Origin: SIG435 sp045530725
GTDB lineage: Bacteria > Bacillota > Clostridia > UMGS1810
Reading direction: 5' to 3'
Assembly: GCA_045530725.1 (NCBI GenBank)
Contig: JAZSCT010000020.1
Coordinates: 124,001 to 188,000, forward strand
DNA length: 64,000 bases
Shown: piece by piece, positions 1 through 8,096 of the stretch
Numbering within the stretch: position 1 is the stretch's first letter
Layout of the letters: every line of letters starts with the position of its first letter
The notes under the pieces: model-generated
The model's database searches: none
What the model saw: only the letters and a program-made list of their open reading frames with translations
Told to the model about the DNA's origin: nothing
Program-made: the position numbers and the translations under genes

Positions 1-1
1 T

Positions 2-301
2 AAACTTTCATTATATAACAGCCATAATGATATTCCTTTAAAGAATGTATATAAGGATTATATGATAAAAGAGTATGTAAATGACACAGACAAAGGATAT
101 GCAGTAAAAGAACTTCTGAAGATTCTTTCCATAGAAAAGAAGGATGCCATAGCACTCGGTGACGGCAGAAATGATATGGGAATGTTTATGGAGGTGGGTA
201 AGGCATATGCTATGATACAGGCGCCGCCTGATGTGAAGAAGGTGGCTTCGGGAACGGTAATTAATTTTTCCCGATTTACAGAGAAAGTGACGAAGGAGTG
301 A
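2..301 (+). CDS. Cof-type HAD-superfamily phosphatase, C-terminal part
   Basis: The reading frame is open to the left edge of the window, so only about the last 99 residues are present. They contain the Cof/HAD-IIB C-terminal hallmarks: a lysine followed by G-Y-A-V ahead of a helix, then GDGRNDMGMF, the Mg-binding motif IV. Enzymes of this family are cytoplasmic phosphatases acting on sugar phosphates, pyridoxal phosphate or flavin precursors; the substrate cannot be read from this fragment. It ends at a TGA only a few bases before a decayed glycyl-radical-enzyme gene, so any operon context downstream is lost. Confidence 0.8.
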   Translation, partial: KLSLYNSHNDIPLKNVYKDYMIKEYVNDTDKGYAVKELLKILSIEKKDAIALGDGRNDMGMFMEVGKAYAMIQAPPDVKKVASGTVINFSRFTEKVTKE

Positions 302-305
302 TAAT

Positions 306-981
306 ATGAGATAACAAATCTTGAAGAAATCAGAAAAAGCCACAGAATAGACAAACTCAAAGAAAATCTCTTTAAGTCAATGCCAGAAATCGAGGCAGAC
401 AGAGGTGTGCTTATTACAGAATCATATCAGGAGACAGAAGGACTTACTGTTATAGAAAGAAGAGCAAAGGCTTTTAAGAAAATCTGTGAAAATATTCCCA
501 TCACCATAAGAGACTTTGAACTTGTGGTGGGAAGTGCCACAAAAGCCCCCAGAGGATGTCAGGTATTCCTTGAATACTCCTATGAATGGCTTGAGTCTAA
601 GTTTGACACAGTTGCTACACGTTCGACAGATCCTTTCTATATAAGATAAGTGAAGAAACCAAAGAAAGACTCAGAAAGGTCTATCCATACTGGAAAGGAA
701 AAACCACATCTGATCTTGCGTCAAGTTATATGACATAGGAAACAAAACTTTCTATAGAACACAATATCTTCACTCCCGGAAACTATTTTTACAACCGAGT
801 AGGGGATATCACCGTTCATTATGATGAGGTTCTTAAATACGGTTATAAGGTACTTATAGAAAAGGCACAGAAAGAACTTCAGTCCTGTGAACTGTCTGAC
901 GATGACTACATAACCAAATCGGCATTATTGAAATCTGCAATAGAAAGTATGCAGGCGGCAATTACATATGCCAAGAGATAT
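306..981 (+). pseudogene. Glycyl radical enzyme (PFL/dehydratase type), N-terminal remnant
   Basis: The translation pieces together the N-terminal region of a glycyl radical enzyme: R-I-D-K-L-K-E-N near the start, then E-R-R-A-K-A-F, VVGSATKAPRGCQVF, R-S-T-D-P-F-Y-I, YPYWKGKTTSDLA, and later HNIFTPGNYFYN and LSDDDYITK. The frame is lost one base after the ATG at 306. It shifts at 641-650, where ATAAG is repeated in tandem, and it meets an in-frame TAG at 736-738. About 200 of roughly 800 residues remain; the active-site cysteine and the C-terminal glycyl loop are absent. After residue Y at 981 the frame runs straight into a DeoR C-terminal domain. Non-functional as an enzyme. Confidence 0.85.
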
Positions 982-1350
982 TATATACTTGCAAAAGAAG
1001 TAGTTAAATATATTGCATCGGGAGATACTGTTTTTCTTGATGCTTCAACCACTGCATTTTATATGGCAAAAGAACTGAAAAATATGAAAGGTATCACCGT
1101 TGTTACAAACTCAATAAGAGTAGTCAACGAACTTGCGGGACTTCCTGACTTAAGAGTAATCGGAGTAGGTGGATTTGTAAGTAACAACCAGTCCTTTGTG
1201 GGAAATCTTGCACAGAGAACCATTACCGAAAACTTCTTTGCCAAATTATCTGATTTTGACGAAATAGACTATTTCATCACAGAAAAGGGTCTTGATAAGA
1301 GTTTTGATGCTATATTCAAAGAATCCAAGGTAAAAGTAATAGAAGTATAA
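982..1350 (+). pseudogene. DeoR-family regulator C-terminal remnant, fused in frame to the GRE remnant
   Basis: The segment beginning AKEVVKYIASGDTVFLDAST is the DeoR C-terminal sensor domain (sugar-phosphate isomerase-like fold), continuing through VVTNSIRVVNELAGLPDLR and SFVGNLAQRTITENFF. The N-terminal helix-turn-helix is gone. About 45 residues in the middle of the sensor domain, where the effector-site G/K motifs should lie, are also missing: the text jumps from ENFFA to KLSDFDEIDYFIT. The frame stays open from 739 to 1350 across the junction, so a chimeric polypeptide could be made, but it would have neither DNA binding nor catalysis. It probably marks a deletion between a regulator and a catabolic gene that were once neighbours. 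Confidence 0.8.
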
Positions 1351-1410
1351 AGTTTTCCAGAACTGATATTATTAGTTCCGAATTTTGTTTGATTTAAAAC
1401 ATTTTGTGTA

Positions 1411-1439
1411 TTGAAATATATTTTAATATATATTATAAT
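1411..1439 (+). promoter_or_regulatory. Sigma-A promoter for pepD
   Basis: TTGAAA at 1411-1416 and TATAAT at 1434-1439 are separated by 17 bp, 32 bp upstream of the pepD start codon. Confidence 0.75.
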
Positions 1440-1470
1440 ATTAAAACCAACTTGTATGGAGGAAACTGAT

Positions 1471-2913
1471 ATGGATAAACTAAAAGGACTTAAACCTCAA
1501 AAGGTTTTTGAATATTTTGAAAAACTTTCATCTATCCCCAGAGGATCAGGAGATATGGAAAAAATAAGTAAGTTTTGTGTGGAATTTGCAAAGGAACATT
1601 CCCTTAAGTATGTACATGACGATTCCAACAACGTGATTATATACAAAGATGCCACCGAGGGTTATGAAAAGTCATCCACAGTTATCCTTCAGGGGCATCT
1701 TGATATGGTGTGTCAGAAAGATGAAGGAGTAAATATCGACTTCGAAAAAGATGGTATAGAGGTATATATTGACGGAGATTATATCAGGGCTAAAGGGACT
1801 ACCCTTGGTGCAGATAACGGCATCGCCGTAGCATATGCTCTTGCTATTCTTGATTCAAAGGAGATTTCTCACCCTGCTCTGGAAGTGGTATTTACCACAG
1901 ATGAAGAAATCGGTATGTTGGGCGCAATGGATCTTGATATGTCTAAACTTTCAGGCAAGCGAATGATAAATATGGATATGGAAGGAGAAAGTACCATTAC
2001 TATTTCCTGTGCCGGAGGAAGTGACTTCGGTGTGAGTATCCCTATAGTGAGAGACAAAGTTTTGTCAAAATCGATTTCTATCTGTATAAGAGGGCTTAAG
2101 GGTGGACATTCAGGTGTTGAGATAAACAGCGGCAGAGTAAATGCCAATGTTATCATGGGAAGAATACTTAATAAAGTCAAAAATTATAATGGATTTTCTC
2201 TTATAAGTGTTTCAGGCGGTGACAAGGGAAATGCAATTCCTCTTTTGAGCAGAGCAGAGTTTGTTGTAGGCGACACAGAAAAAGCACTTGAAGAAATATC
2301 CTCATATGTACAAACCATAAAAAAAGAGATATCCTTCCGTGAGCCTGATTTCAATGTTGAAATTTTATTGCGTGACAAAAAAGAATGTAATGTAATAGAC
2401 GAAGATCTGAGCAGAAAAATAGTATATATCCTTCTTTGCATACCAAACGGTGTGGTGGATATGAGTAAAGAAATCGAAAACCTTGTAGAAACTTCACTTA
2501 ATCTGGGAATACTTAAAACAGAAGAAAATGAAATCACACTTCTTCACACTTTGAGAAGCAACAAAAAAAGCGCACTCAAATTTATGGAAGAAAAACTTAA
2601 GACATTTTATGAATGTATTGAATGTACCATAACCACAGGGGGACACTATCCACCGTGGGAGTTTAAGTCTGATTCTGTTATGCAGGGTCTATACAAGGAT
2701 GTTGCATCTCAGATTCTGGGATTTGAGCCTGAATGTGTTGCAATACATGCAGGGCTTGAGTGTGGTGTGTTTTCATCGGCACTTGAGGGAGTTGACTGTA
2801 TAAGTATCGGACCTGATATGTTTGATATACACACTACAAGCGAAAGACTTAATATAGAATCTGCAAAGAGGGTATATGATATCCTGTGTGAAGTGCTTAA
2901 AAAATGCAAATAA
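1471..2913 (+). CDS. pepD: Aminoacyl-histidine dipeptidase (M20 family, PepD)
   Basis: A 480-residue cytoplasmic zinc dipeptidase of the PepD/PepV type that hydrolyses X-His and other unspecific dipeptides. Visible features are the metal-binding LQGHLDMVCQ, the bridging-Asp motif GADNGIAVAYALA, the catalytic TTDEEIGMLGA, the lid/dimerisation segment GLKGGHSGVEI, and the C-terminal metal-ligand region with AIHAGLECG. The upstream in-frame start at 1411 lies inside the promoter; the ATG at 1471 follows GGAGGAAACTGAT and gives the usual family length. It has its own promoter and stands just ahead of an oligopeptide transporter, consistent with peptide scavenging. Confidence 0.93.
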   Translation: MDKLKGLKPQKVFEYFEKLSSIPRGSGDMEKISKFCVEFAKEHSLKYVHDDSNNVIIYKDATEGYEKSSTVILQGHLDMVCQKDEGVNIDFEKDGIEVYIDGDYIRAKGTTLGADNGIAVAYALAILDSKEISHPALEVVFTTDEEIGMLGAMDLDMSKLSGKRMINMDMEGESTITISCAGGSDFGVSIPIVRDKVLSKSISICIRGLKGGHSGVEINSGRVNANVIMGRILNKVKNYNGFSLISVSGGDKGNAIPLLSRAEFVVGDTEKALEEISSYVQTIKKEISFREPDFNVEILLRDKKECNVIDEDLSRKIVYILLCIPNGVVDMSKEIENLVETSLNLGILKTEENEITLLHTLRSNKKSALKFMEEKLKTFYECIECTITTGGHYPPWEFKSDSVMQGLYKDVASQILGFEPECVAIHAGLECGVFSSALEGVDCISIGPDMFDIHTTSERLNIESAKRVYDILCEVLKKCK

Positions 2914-2938
2914 ATGCAGATTGTGTTGCATTTTTGAT
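2912..2938 (+). terminator. Weak terminator after pepD
   Basis: AAATGCA (2912-2918) pairs with TGCATTT (2927-2933) and is followed by a short T run. The stem overlaps the pepD stop codon and the -35 of the next promoter. Confidence 0.4.
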
Positions 2939-2954
2939 GATTTTATGATAAAAT
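2926..2954 (+). promoter_or_regulatory. Promoter for the OPT transporter
   Basis: TTGCAT at 2926-2931 and TAAAAT at 2949-2954 have a 17-bp spacer. Confidence 0.5.
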
Positions 2955-2998
2955 ACTATGGCACTTGCATTTAGAAAAATACAAAAGAAATTATATAC

Positions 2999-3010
2999 GC
3001 CCTTAAGGGC
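2999..3010 (+). promoter_or_regulatory. 12-bp palindrome next to the OPT ribosome binding site
   Basis: GCCCTTAAGGGC is a perfect palindrome immediately 5' of the AGGAGA ribosome binding site of the OPT gene. It could be a protein operator. The palindrome has no loop, so it would make a poor RNA hairpin. Function unknown. Confidence 0.3.
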
Positions 3011-3024
3011 AGATAGGAGAAAAA

Positions 3025-4935
3025 ATGGATAACAAAAATCAATTCAAGCCATATATTCCGGCAGACAAGATTACTCCGGAATTGACATTTACATCCATTG
3101 TTATGGGCATACTTCTTGCAGTAATTTTTGGTGCGGCAAATGCTTATCTCGGATTAAGAGTAGGTATGACTGTGTCAGCATCTATCCCTGCGGCTGTTAT
3201 TTCCATGGGTGTGATTCGTGTTCTTATGCGTAAGAATTCTATACTTGAAAGTAATGTTGTACAGACAGTAGGCTCTGCAGGTGAATCACTTGCCGCAGGT
3301 GCTATATTTACACTTCCTGCACTCTTTTTGTGGGCGGCAGAAGGCAAGATGGACAAGCCGGGTATTGTATCAATCACATTGATTGCTCTTCTTGGAGGAC
3401 TTCTTGGTGTATTCTTTATGGTTCCTTTGAGAAATGCTCTCATTGTTAAAGAACACGGCATCCTTCCTTATCCTGAAGGAACTGCATGCGCAGAAGTACT
3501 TCTTGCAGGAGAAAAGGGCGGTGCAAACGCTTCCACAGTATTTGCAGGAATGGGATTTGCCGCACTTTTCAAATTTATCATTGACGGACTTAAACTTGTA
3601 TCAGGAGAAATATCCTTCCGTGTGAAAGGCTTTGCGGGAGAAATCGGCACACAGATTTATCCTGCTGTAATGAGCGTTGGTTATATCTGCGGAGCAAGGA
3701 TTTCTTCATATATGTTTGCTGGTGGTGTACTCAGTTGGCTGGTTATTATTCCACTTATTGTTCTTTTCGGTGAAAGCATTGTTCTTTATCCGGGCACAGC
3801 AACAATCGGAGAAATGTTTGCTGAAGGCGGTGCAAGTGCTATCTGGAGTTCATACATCAGATATATCGGTGCAGGTGCTCTTGCAGCAGGCGGTATCATC
3901 AGCCTTATCAAATCACTCCCTCTTATTGTCACCACATTTTCAGGTGCAATGAAGAGTATGTCAGGCGGACAGATCAAGTCAAGCGAACGTACTAATCAGG
4001 ATATCAGTTTCAAAGTAGTTATTATTGTAGTTGCAATCCTTACACTTCTTGTATGGCTTGTTCCTGCAATACCTGTATCACTTCTCGGTGCAGTTATTGT
4101 GGTTGTATTCGGTTTCTTCTTCGCAACAGTATCATCACGTATGGTTGGTCTTGTTGGAAGCAGTAACAACCCCGTATCAGGTATGGCAATAGCAACACTT
4201 CTTATCACTACACTTCTTCTCAAGGCTACAGGTACTGTAGGAATCGCAGGTATGATAAGTGCTATTTCCATCGGTTCAATTATCTGTATCGTATCTGCTA
4301 TTGCAGGGGATACATCACAGGATTTAAAGACCGGTTACCTTCTCGGTGCTACTCCCAAGAAACAGCAGATTGGTGAAGTTATCGGTGTTGTTGCAGCGGC
4401 ATTTGCAATCGGCGGCACACTTTATCTTCTTGATTCTGCATGGGGATTCGGTTCAGCCGAACTTGGTGCTCCTCAGGCAACACTTATGAAACTTATTATC
4501 GAAGGTGTTATGGAAGGAAATCTTCCATGGGCACTCGTGTTTGTCGGTGTGTTCATTGCAGTTGTTGTTGAAGTGATAGGCATCCCTGTACTTCCTTTTG
4601 CAATCGGTGTATATCTTCCTGTGCAACTTAATGCTTGCATCATGGTTGGCGGTCTTGTAAGACTCTTCCTTGATAAGATGAAAAAGGAAAAGGAAACAAA
4701 AGATGCTATTATCAGCGACGGCATTCTCTTCTGCTCAGGTATGATTGCAGGTGAAGGTCTTGTGGGTATCCTTCTTGCACTCTTTGCAGTATTTGGCATC
4801 GACAAGGTGTTTGATTTATCATCAAAACTCGGCATCTCCGCACCTGTTTCAGATATTGGCGGAATAGTACTCTTCGCAATTACTATCCTTACTGTGCTTA
4901 GGTTCTCACTCTGGAAAAAACGTGAAAACAGATAA
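3025..4935 (+). CDS. OPT-family oligopeptide transporter
   Basis: A 636-residue, very hydrophobic protein with about 15 or more membrane spans and no signal peptide. The N-terminal stretch ending in NAYLGLRVGMTVSASIPAAV is characteristic of the prokaryotic OPT branch, as are PYPEGTACAEVL near residue 150 and GDTSQDLKTGYLLGATP near residue 430. OPT proteins are proton-coupled importers of small peptides or metal-peptide chelates. The start ATG follows AGGAGAAAAA. A PqqD-like gene begins 9 bp after the stop, so the two form an operon. The preceding PepD dipeptidase is a plausible metabolic partner. Confidence 0.92.
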   Translation: MDNKNQFKPYIPADKITPELTFTSIVMGILLAVIFGAANAYLGLRVGMTVSASIPAAVISMGVIRVLMRKNSILESNVVQTVGSAGESLAAGAIFTLPALFLWAAEGKMDKPGIVSITLIALLGGLLGVFFMVPLRNALIVKEHGILPYPEGTACAEVLLAGEKGGANASTVFAGMGFAALFKFIIDGLKLVSGEISFRVKGFAGEIGTQIYPAVMSVGYICGARISSYMFAGGVLSWLVIIPLIVLFGESIVLYPGTATIGEMFAEGGASAIWSSYIRYIGAGALAAGGIISLIKSLPLIVTTFSGAMKSMSGGQIKSSERTNQDISFKVVIIVVAILTLLVWLVPAIPVSLLGAVIVVVFGFFFATVSSRMVGLVGSSNNPVSGMAIATLLITTLLLKATGTVGIAGMISAISIGSIICIVSAIAGDTSQDLKTGYLLGATPKKQQIGEVIGVVAAAFAIGGTLYLLDSAWGFGSAELGAPQATLMKLIIEGVMEGNLPWALVFVGVFIAVVVEVIGIPVLPFAIGVYLPVQLNACIMVGGLVRLFLDKMKKEKETKDAIISDGILFCSGMIAGEGLVGILLALFAVFGIDKVFDLSSKLGISAPVSDIGGIVLFAITILTVLRFSLWKKRENR

Positions 4936-4944
4936 GGTAAGATT

Positions 4945-5286
4945 ATGAAGAGTAAAATGTCAGAGAATTATCTTTTGAGAAAACCCATTCGTAATGAAGA
5001 GTACAGATGGACTACCGACGATAATGGAATTGTCACACTTGAAATAGAAAACAGGGGAGTATTCAATAAGATTTGTCAGAAAATTTTTAAGAAACCTCCT
5101 GTATCCTATGTTCATCTTGATGAAATGGGAAGTTTCGTCTGGCCCATTATAGACGGCGAAATGGATATTACCCGCATCGGAGAAATGGTTGATGAACACT
5201 TTGGCGAGAAGGCACATCCCTTGTATGAGCGGCTTGCAAAGTATTTTCAGATACTGGAGAGTTATGGTTTTATAAAATTTATTTAA
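4945..5286 (+). CDS. PqqD-like small protein linked to the OPT transporter
   Basis: A 113-residue soluble protein. Residues about 25-110 fit the PqqD fold: an N-terminal strand pair, the central LDEMGSFVWPIIDGEMDI motif (compare the LN-x-x-(A/G)-xxIWxLxDG pattern of PqqD), and a winged helix ending near E-S-Y-G-F-I. PqqD domains serve as peptide-recognition elements in RiPP pathways, but no radical-SAM or other RiPP enzyme is nearby. It is the second gene of the OPT operon and is followed by a strong terminator. A peptide-binding accessory role for the transporter is inference only. A second in-frame ATG lies four codons in (4957). Confidence 0.7.
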   Translation: MKSKMSENYLLRKPIRNEEYRWTTDDNGIVTLEIENRGVFNKICQKIFKKPPVSYVHLDEMGSFVWPIIDGEMDITRIGEMVDEHFGEKAHPLYERLAKYFQILESYGFIKFI

Positions 5287-5290
5287 TAAA

Positions 5291-5327
5291 AACAACCTTT
5301 GAACATTACAGTTCAAAGGTTGTTTTT
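5291..5327 (+). terminator. Terminator of the OPT operon (bidirectional)
   Basis: A perfect 14-bp stem, AACAACCTTTGAAC with GTTCAAAGGTTGTT, a 6-nt loop and a T run. It also lies at the 3' end of the minus-strand glycosidase pseudogene. Confidence 0.9.
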
Positions 5328-5362
5328 GGTTTGGTGAAATTTTTGCTTTCTACATCTCCACA

Positions 5363-6600
5363 CTAAATGCCAAATTCTACAAAACAATAGTCATCATTCC
5401 ATGGCGTACTATTCCACGGTGAACGCTCCTTAAAGAGACTTGTGGGACGTGTTGCATAAATTTCTCCATCTTCCAGATGATGAGGACCCAAAAAATTTCG
5501 TAGGTTATTTATCAATGTAAGCCTTATTTTCTGTTTGTCTGACACATTAAAGCCTTTCAAATGAAGAACGTTGTCAGCAAGTGCAACTTTTGTTACAGAG
5601 CCAATCTGAACCCTTATTGCATTGATTCCCCTGATATCAAGTTTAAGACAGGTGTTTTCGTCTTTGATATCAATTTCTCCCCTCAAGAGTAAGTTCCCCT
5701 GAGAAGAACGGGAAGCCCTGCTTTTCGCTGTTTTTCACATTGACTTTCTTTTTTGGTTCAGTTATCACGAAATCACCTTTGTATCTTGATGCTTTTCTTT
5801 CAAGACTGGTCCATTGGCCGTTTGTTTCTACACAGAAATCACCTTTCAGGTAACAAGCCTCTATTTCCATATCATAATCTTTTTTATACCCCTTAATGAG
5901 TATCCATAAAGATGCTGAAAGAGAAGGTTTATATCTCTTACCATCTTCCAGAATTTGATTCTTGTATCCACATAGTTTCCTTTTTCCAAGAAATGTTCCT
6001 CAAGATGGTCTTTGATGTCTTCATTGTACCTTTCTTTGTACCCATCTTCAAACACAAAACTTCAGGGAATACCGTTACGTGAAATCTGAGGTTTATTGGT
6101 GAAAAAACCTTTACAATCTGTACCATATTTATTATAATATGGCTGATATGCAAATTCGATAAATTTCTTTATGACCTTTTTGTCAAGGGTATCAACATAG
6201 AACTCACTTACATCATAATAGAAATAATAATCGCCGCATTTTGCAATAGCAGTATCCTTATGTTCAAATGTATCTTCCATTCTTAAGTATTTCTGCTGAT
6301 AATCTACACCGAGCGTGTTTACTGCACCGCCGCCGAAATCGCTCGGCCATCCGTTTTCATCATAAGCAAAGGGTGCATACCAAGTTTTTTTACTTCATCA
6401 ATAGAGGATTCTACATTGTCAAACCATTTGCCTCCAAGGTATTCAGCCTGAAGACCGCCTCTTGCATGCATAAAGAAACCACCTATGCTAACAGAGTCCA
6501 TTTCTCTTATCTGACGTCTTGTTTCTTGTGTCTCGAGTTTTTCATTCCAACTCCAGAATGGAATCGGTCTGTATTTTTTGTCTATATTTTTAAAGTACAT
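5363..6600 (-). pseudogene. Decayed glycoside hydrolase, GH106/alpha-L-rhamnosidase-like
   Basis: Reading leftwards from 6600, the family start is clear: Y-R-P-I-P-F-W-S-W-N, then RRQIREM, GGFFMHARGGLQ and, after a frameshift near 6380, AYDENGWPSDFGGGAVN. Next come a segment ending SRNGIP, a TGA at 6064-6062 where the family has Trp, and the continuation SFVFEDGYKERYNED. A further frame break follows, then a C-terminal domain with GFPFFSGELTLEG, N-N-L-R-N-F-L-GPHHLEDGE and WNDDYCFVEFGI. The locus spans about 1.24 kb against 2.7-3 kb for an intact gene, so a large central part, including much of the catalytic barrel, is deleted. A decayed plant-polysaccharide catabolic gene. Confidence 0.85.
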
Positions 6601-6755
6601 TTTTTACCTCCAATGTCGGGTAGTATTTATACAATTATAACAGAAAAAGTGACTTTTCAATAAAATTAATAAATTATATTAAGAAAAATATCACTTGATA
6701 TTGATTTTTGAACCATAATGTGTAAAAATATAAATAGTATAAAATAAAAAGGAAT

Positions 6756-7520
6756 ATGGTGATACAAATGACAGTTGTTATTCTTACCGCCATCGGTGTA
6801 GGCGGTGCAACGGTGCTTGGCGCACTTATAGGATTTCTTTTTAAGAATCTTTCTCATAAGTTTTCGGATATAATACTTTCTTTTGCGGCTGGAGTTATGC
6901 TTGCTGCGGCGGTGCTGGGACTTATACTTCCATCCATAGAATATGGCGGAGACATCGGTATATGGATATGTATAGCAGGTATATTTGCAGGAGCAGTATT
7001 TCTCAATTTTGTTGACAAGATTGTTCCTCATCTTCATAAGATTATGGGTGTGGATTCAGAGCCTCATAACAATGCCAATATAAACAAAACTATTTTGTTT
7101 TTGCTTGCTATAGCAATACACAATCTTCCTGAAGGTATTGCCGCAGGGGTAGGCTTCGGATCAGGAAATATAACACATGCTCTGTTTATCGCAGGTGGAA
7201 TTGCACTTCAGAATATTCCTGAAGGAGTAGTAATAATTGCTCCTATGCTTGCGGCAGGTATAAGCCCCAAGAGGACTTTTCTTCTTGCTGTTATTACAGG
7301 CTTTGTAGAAGTGGTTGGTACATTTATAGGATATTATGCAATAAGTATTTCACAGGCGGTACTTCCATTTGCACTTGCCTTTGCAGGTGGCACAATGCTT
7401 TATGTGGTAAGTGATGAAATGATACTTGAGACCCACGCTCACGGCTCGGAGAGAGCAGCCACATATTCGCTTCTTTTCGGATTTTGTCTGATGCTTATGT
7501 CGGACGTATTGCTTGGTTGA
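6756..7520 (+). CDS. ZIP-family divalent metal transporter (ZupT/GufA-like)
   Basis: A 254-residue integral membrane protein with about eight spans. The two metal-site helices are recognisable: HNLPEGIAAGVGFG near residue 122 and ALQNIPEGVVI near residue 150. The loop between spans three and four is short, with H-L-H-K, instead of a long His-rich loop. ZIP proteins carry Zn(II), Fe(II) or Mn(II) into the cytoplasm. Two starts are possible: ATG at 6756 just after AAAAAGGA, or ATG at 6768 preceded by GGTGAT. The second gives the more usual N-terminus. Monocistronic, between a pseudogene and the ribosomal cluster. Confidence 0.88.
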   Translation: MVIQMTVVILTAIGVGGATVLGALIGFLFKNLSHKFSDIILSFAAGVMLAAAVLGLILPSIEYGGDIGIWICIAGIFAGAVFLNFVDKIVPHLHKIMGVDSEPHNNANINKTILFLLAIAIHNLPEGIAAGVGFGSGNITHALFIAGGIALQNIPEGVVIIAPMLAAGISPKRTFLLAVITGFVEVVGTFIGYYAISISQAVLPFALAFAGGTMLYVVSDEMILETHAHGSERAATYSLLFGFCLMLMSDVLLG

Positions 7521-7535
7521 ATAATACAGAAAAAC

Positions 7536-7567
7536 AGGCGGATAATCGCAAAGTCGATTATCCGCCT
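7536..7567. terminator. Palindromic terminator between ZIP gene and rplL
   Basis: A perfect 13-bp stem, AGGCGGATAATCG with CGATTATCCGCCT, and a 6-nt loop. The better T run lies on the minus-strand side, so it may act in both directions. Confidence 0.7.
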
Positions 7568-7598
7568 TATTATGTAAGTTTTTGCTTTGATGCAAAAC

Positions 7599-7633
7599 AA
7601 AAACTGTCTCATTTTTATAATGAGACAGTTTTT
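7599..7633 (-). terminator. Terminator of rplJ-rplL
   Basis: A 15-bp perfect stem, AAAAACTGTCTCATT with its complement, and a 5-nt loop. On the minus strand it is followed by TTTTTGTTTTG. Confidence 0.9.
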
Positions 7634-7663
7634 AAATTCAAATATTTTTTAGGTAGGGTAGAA

Positions 7664-8035
7664 CTATTTAAGTTCAACAGTTGCACCGAGTTCTTCGAGA
7701 GCAGCTTTGATCTTTTCAGCTTCATCCTTAGGGCAACCAGCCTTAACAGTTGAAGGAACGTTGTCAGCCATATCTTTAGCTTCTTTAAGACCAAGACCGA
7801 TAGAATCCTTAAGAACTTTAACAACTTTAAGTTTTGCATCGCCTGCATTTGTAAGAATAACATCAAAGTCAGTCTTTTCTTCTACAGCAGCACCAGCAGC
7901 AGCACCAGGAGCAGCAGCAACAACTGCAGCAGCAGCGCTAACGCCGAATTCTTCTTCCATCATTTTAACCAATTCAGCTACTTCTAAAAGCTTTAATTCT
8001 TTAATTTCATTGATAATTGTTTCAAGATTACTCAT
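7664..8035 (-). CDS. rplL: Ribosomal protein L7/L12
   Basis: A 123-residue acidic stalk protein. It has the N-terminal dimerisation helix (L-E-T-I-I-N-E-I-K-E-L), an Ala/Gly/Pro-rich hinge near residues 37-53, and the C-terminal factor-binding domain with KIKVVK-type VVKVLKDSIGLGLKEAKDM and the terminal EELGATVELK. It recruits translation GTPases to the ribosome. Preceded by AGGAGG, 61 bp downstream of rplJ, and followed by a strong terminator. Confidence 0.98.
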   Translation of the reverse strand: MSNLETIINEIKELKLLEVAELVKMMEEEFGVSAAAAVVAAAPGAAAGAAVEEKTDFDVILTNAGDAKLKVVKVLKDSIGLGLKEAKDMADNVPSTVKAGCPKDEAEKIKAALEELGATVELK

Positions 8036-8096
8036 TATAAGTTACCTCCTTAAATAAATTTAATAAATTTTAGATTAATAAGTGATTGTGCTGATA

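Noticed and set aside
1411..1470. Upstream extension of pepD by 20 codons
   Set aside because: It would start inside the promoter. The ATG at 1471 has a proper ribosome binding site and gives the family's length.
7840..7960. Short GCAGCA-rich repeat stretch
   Set aside because: It is the coding sequence of the Ala-rich hinge of L7/L12 and not an independent repeat.
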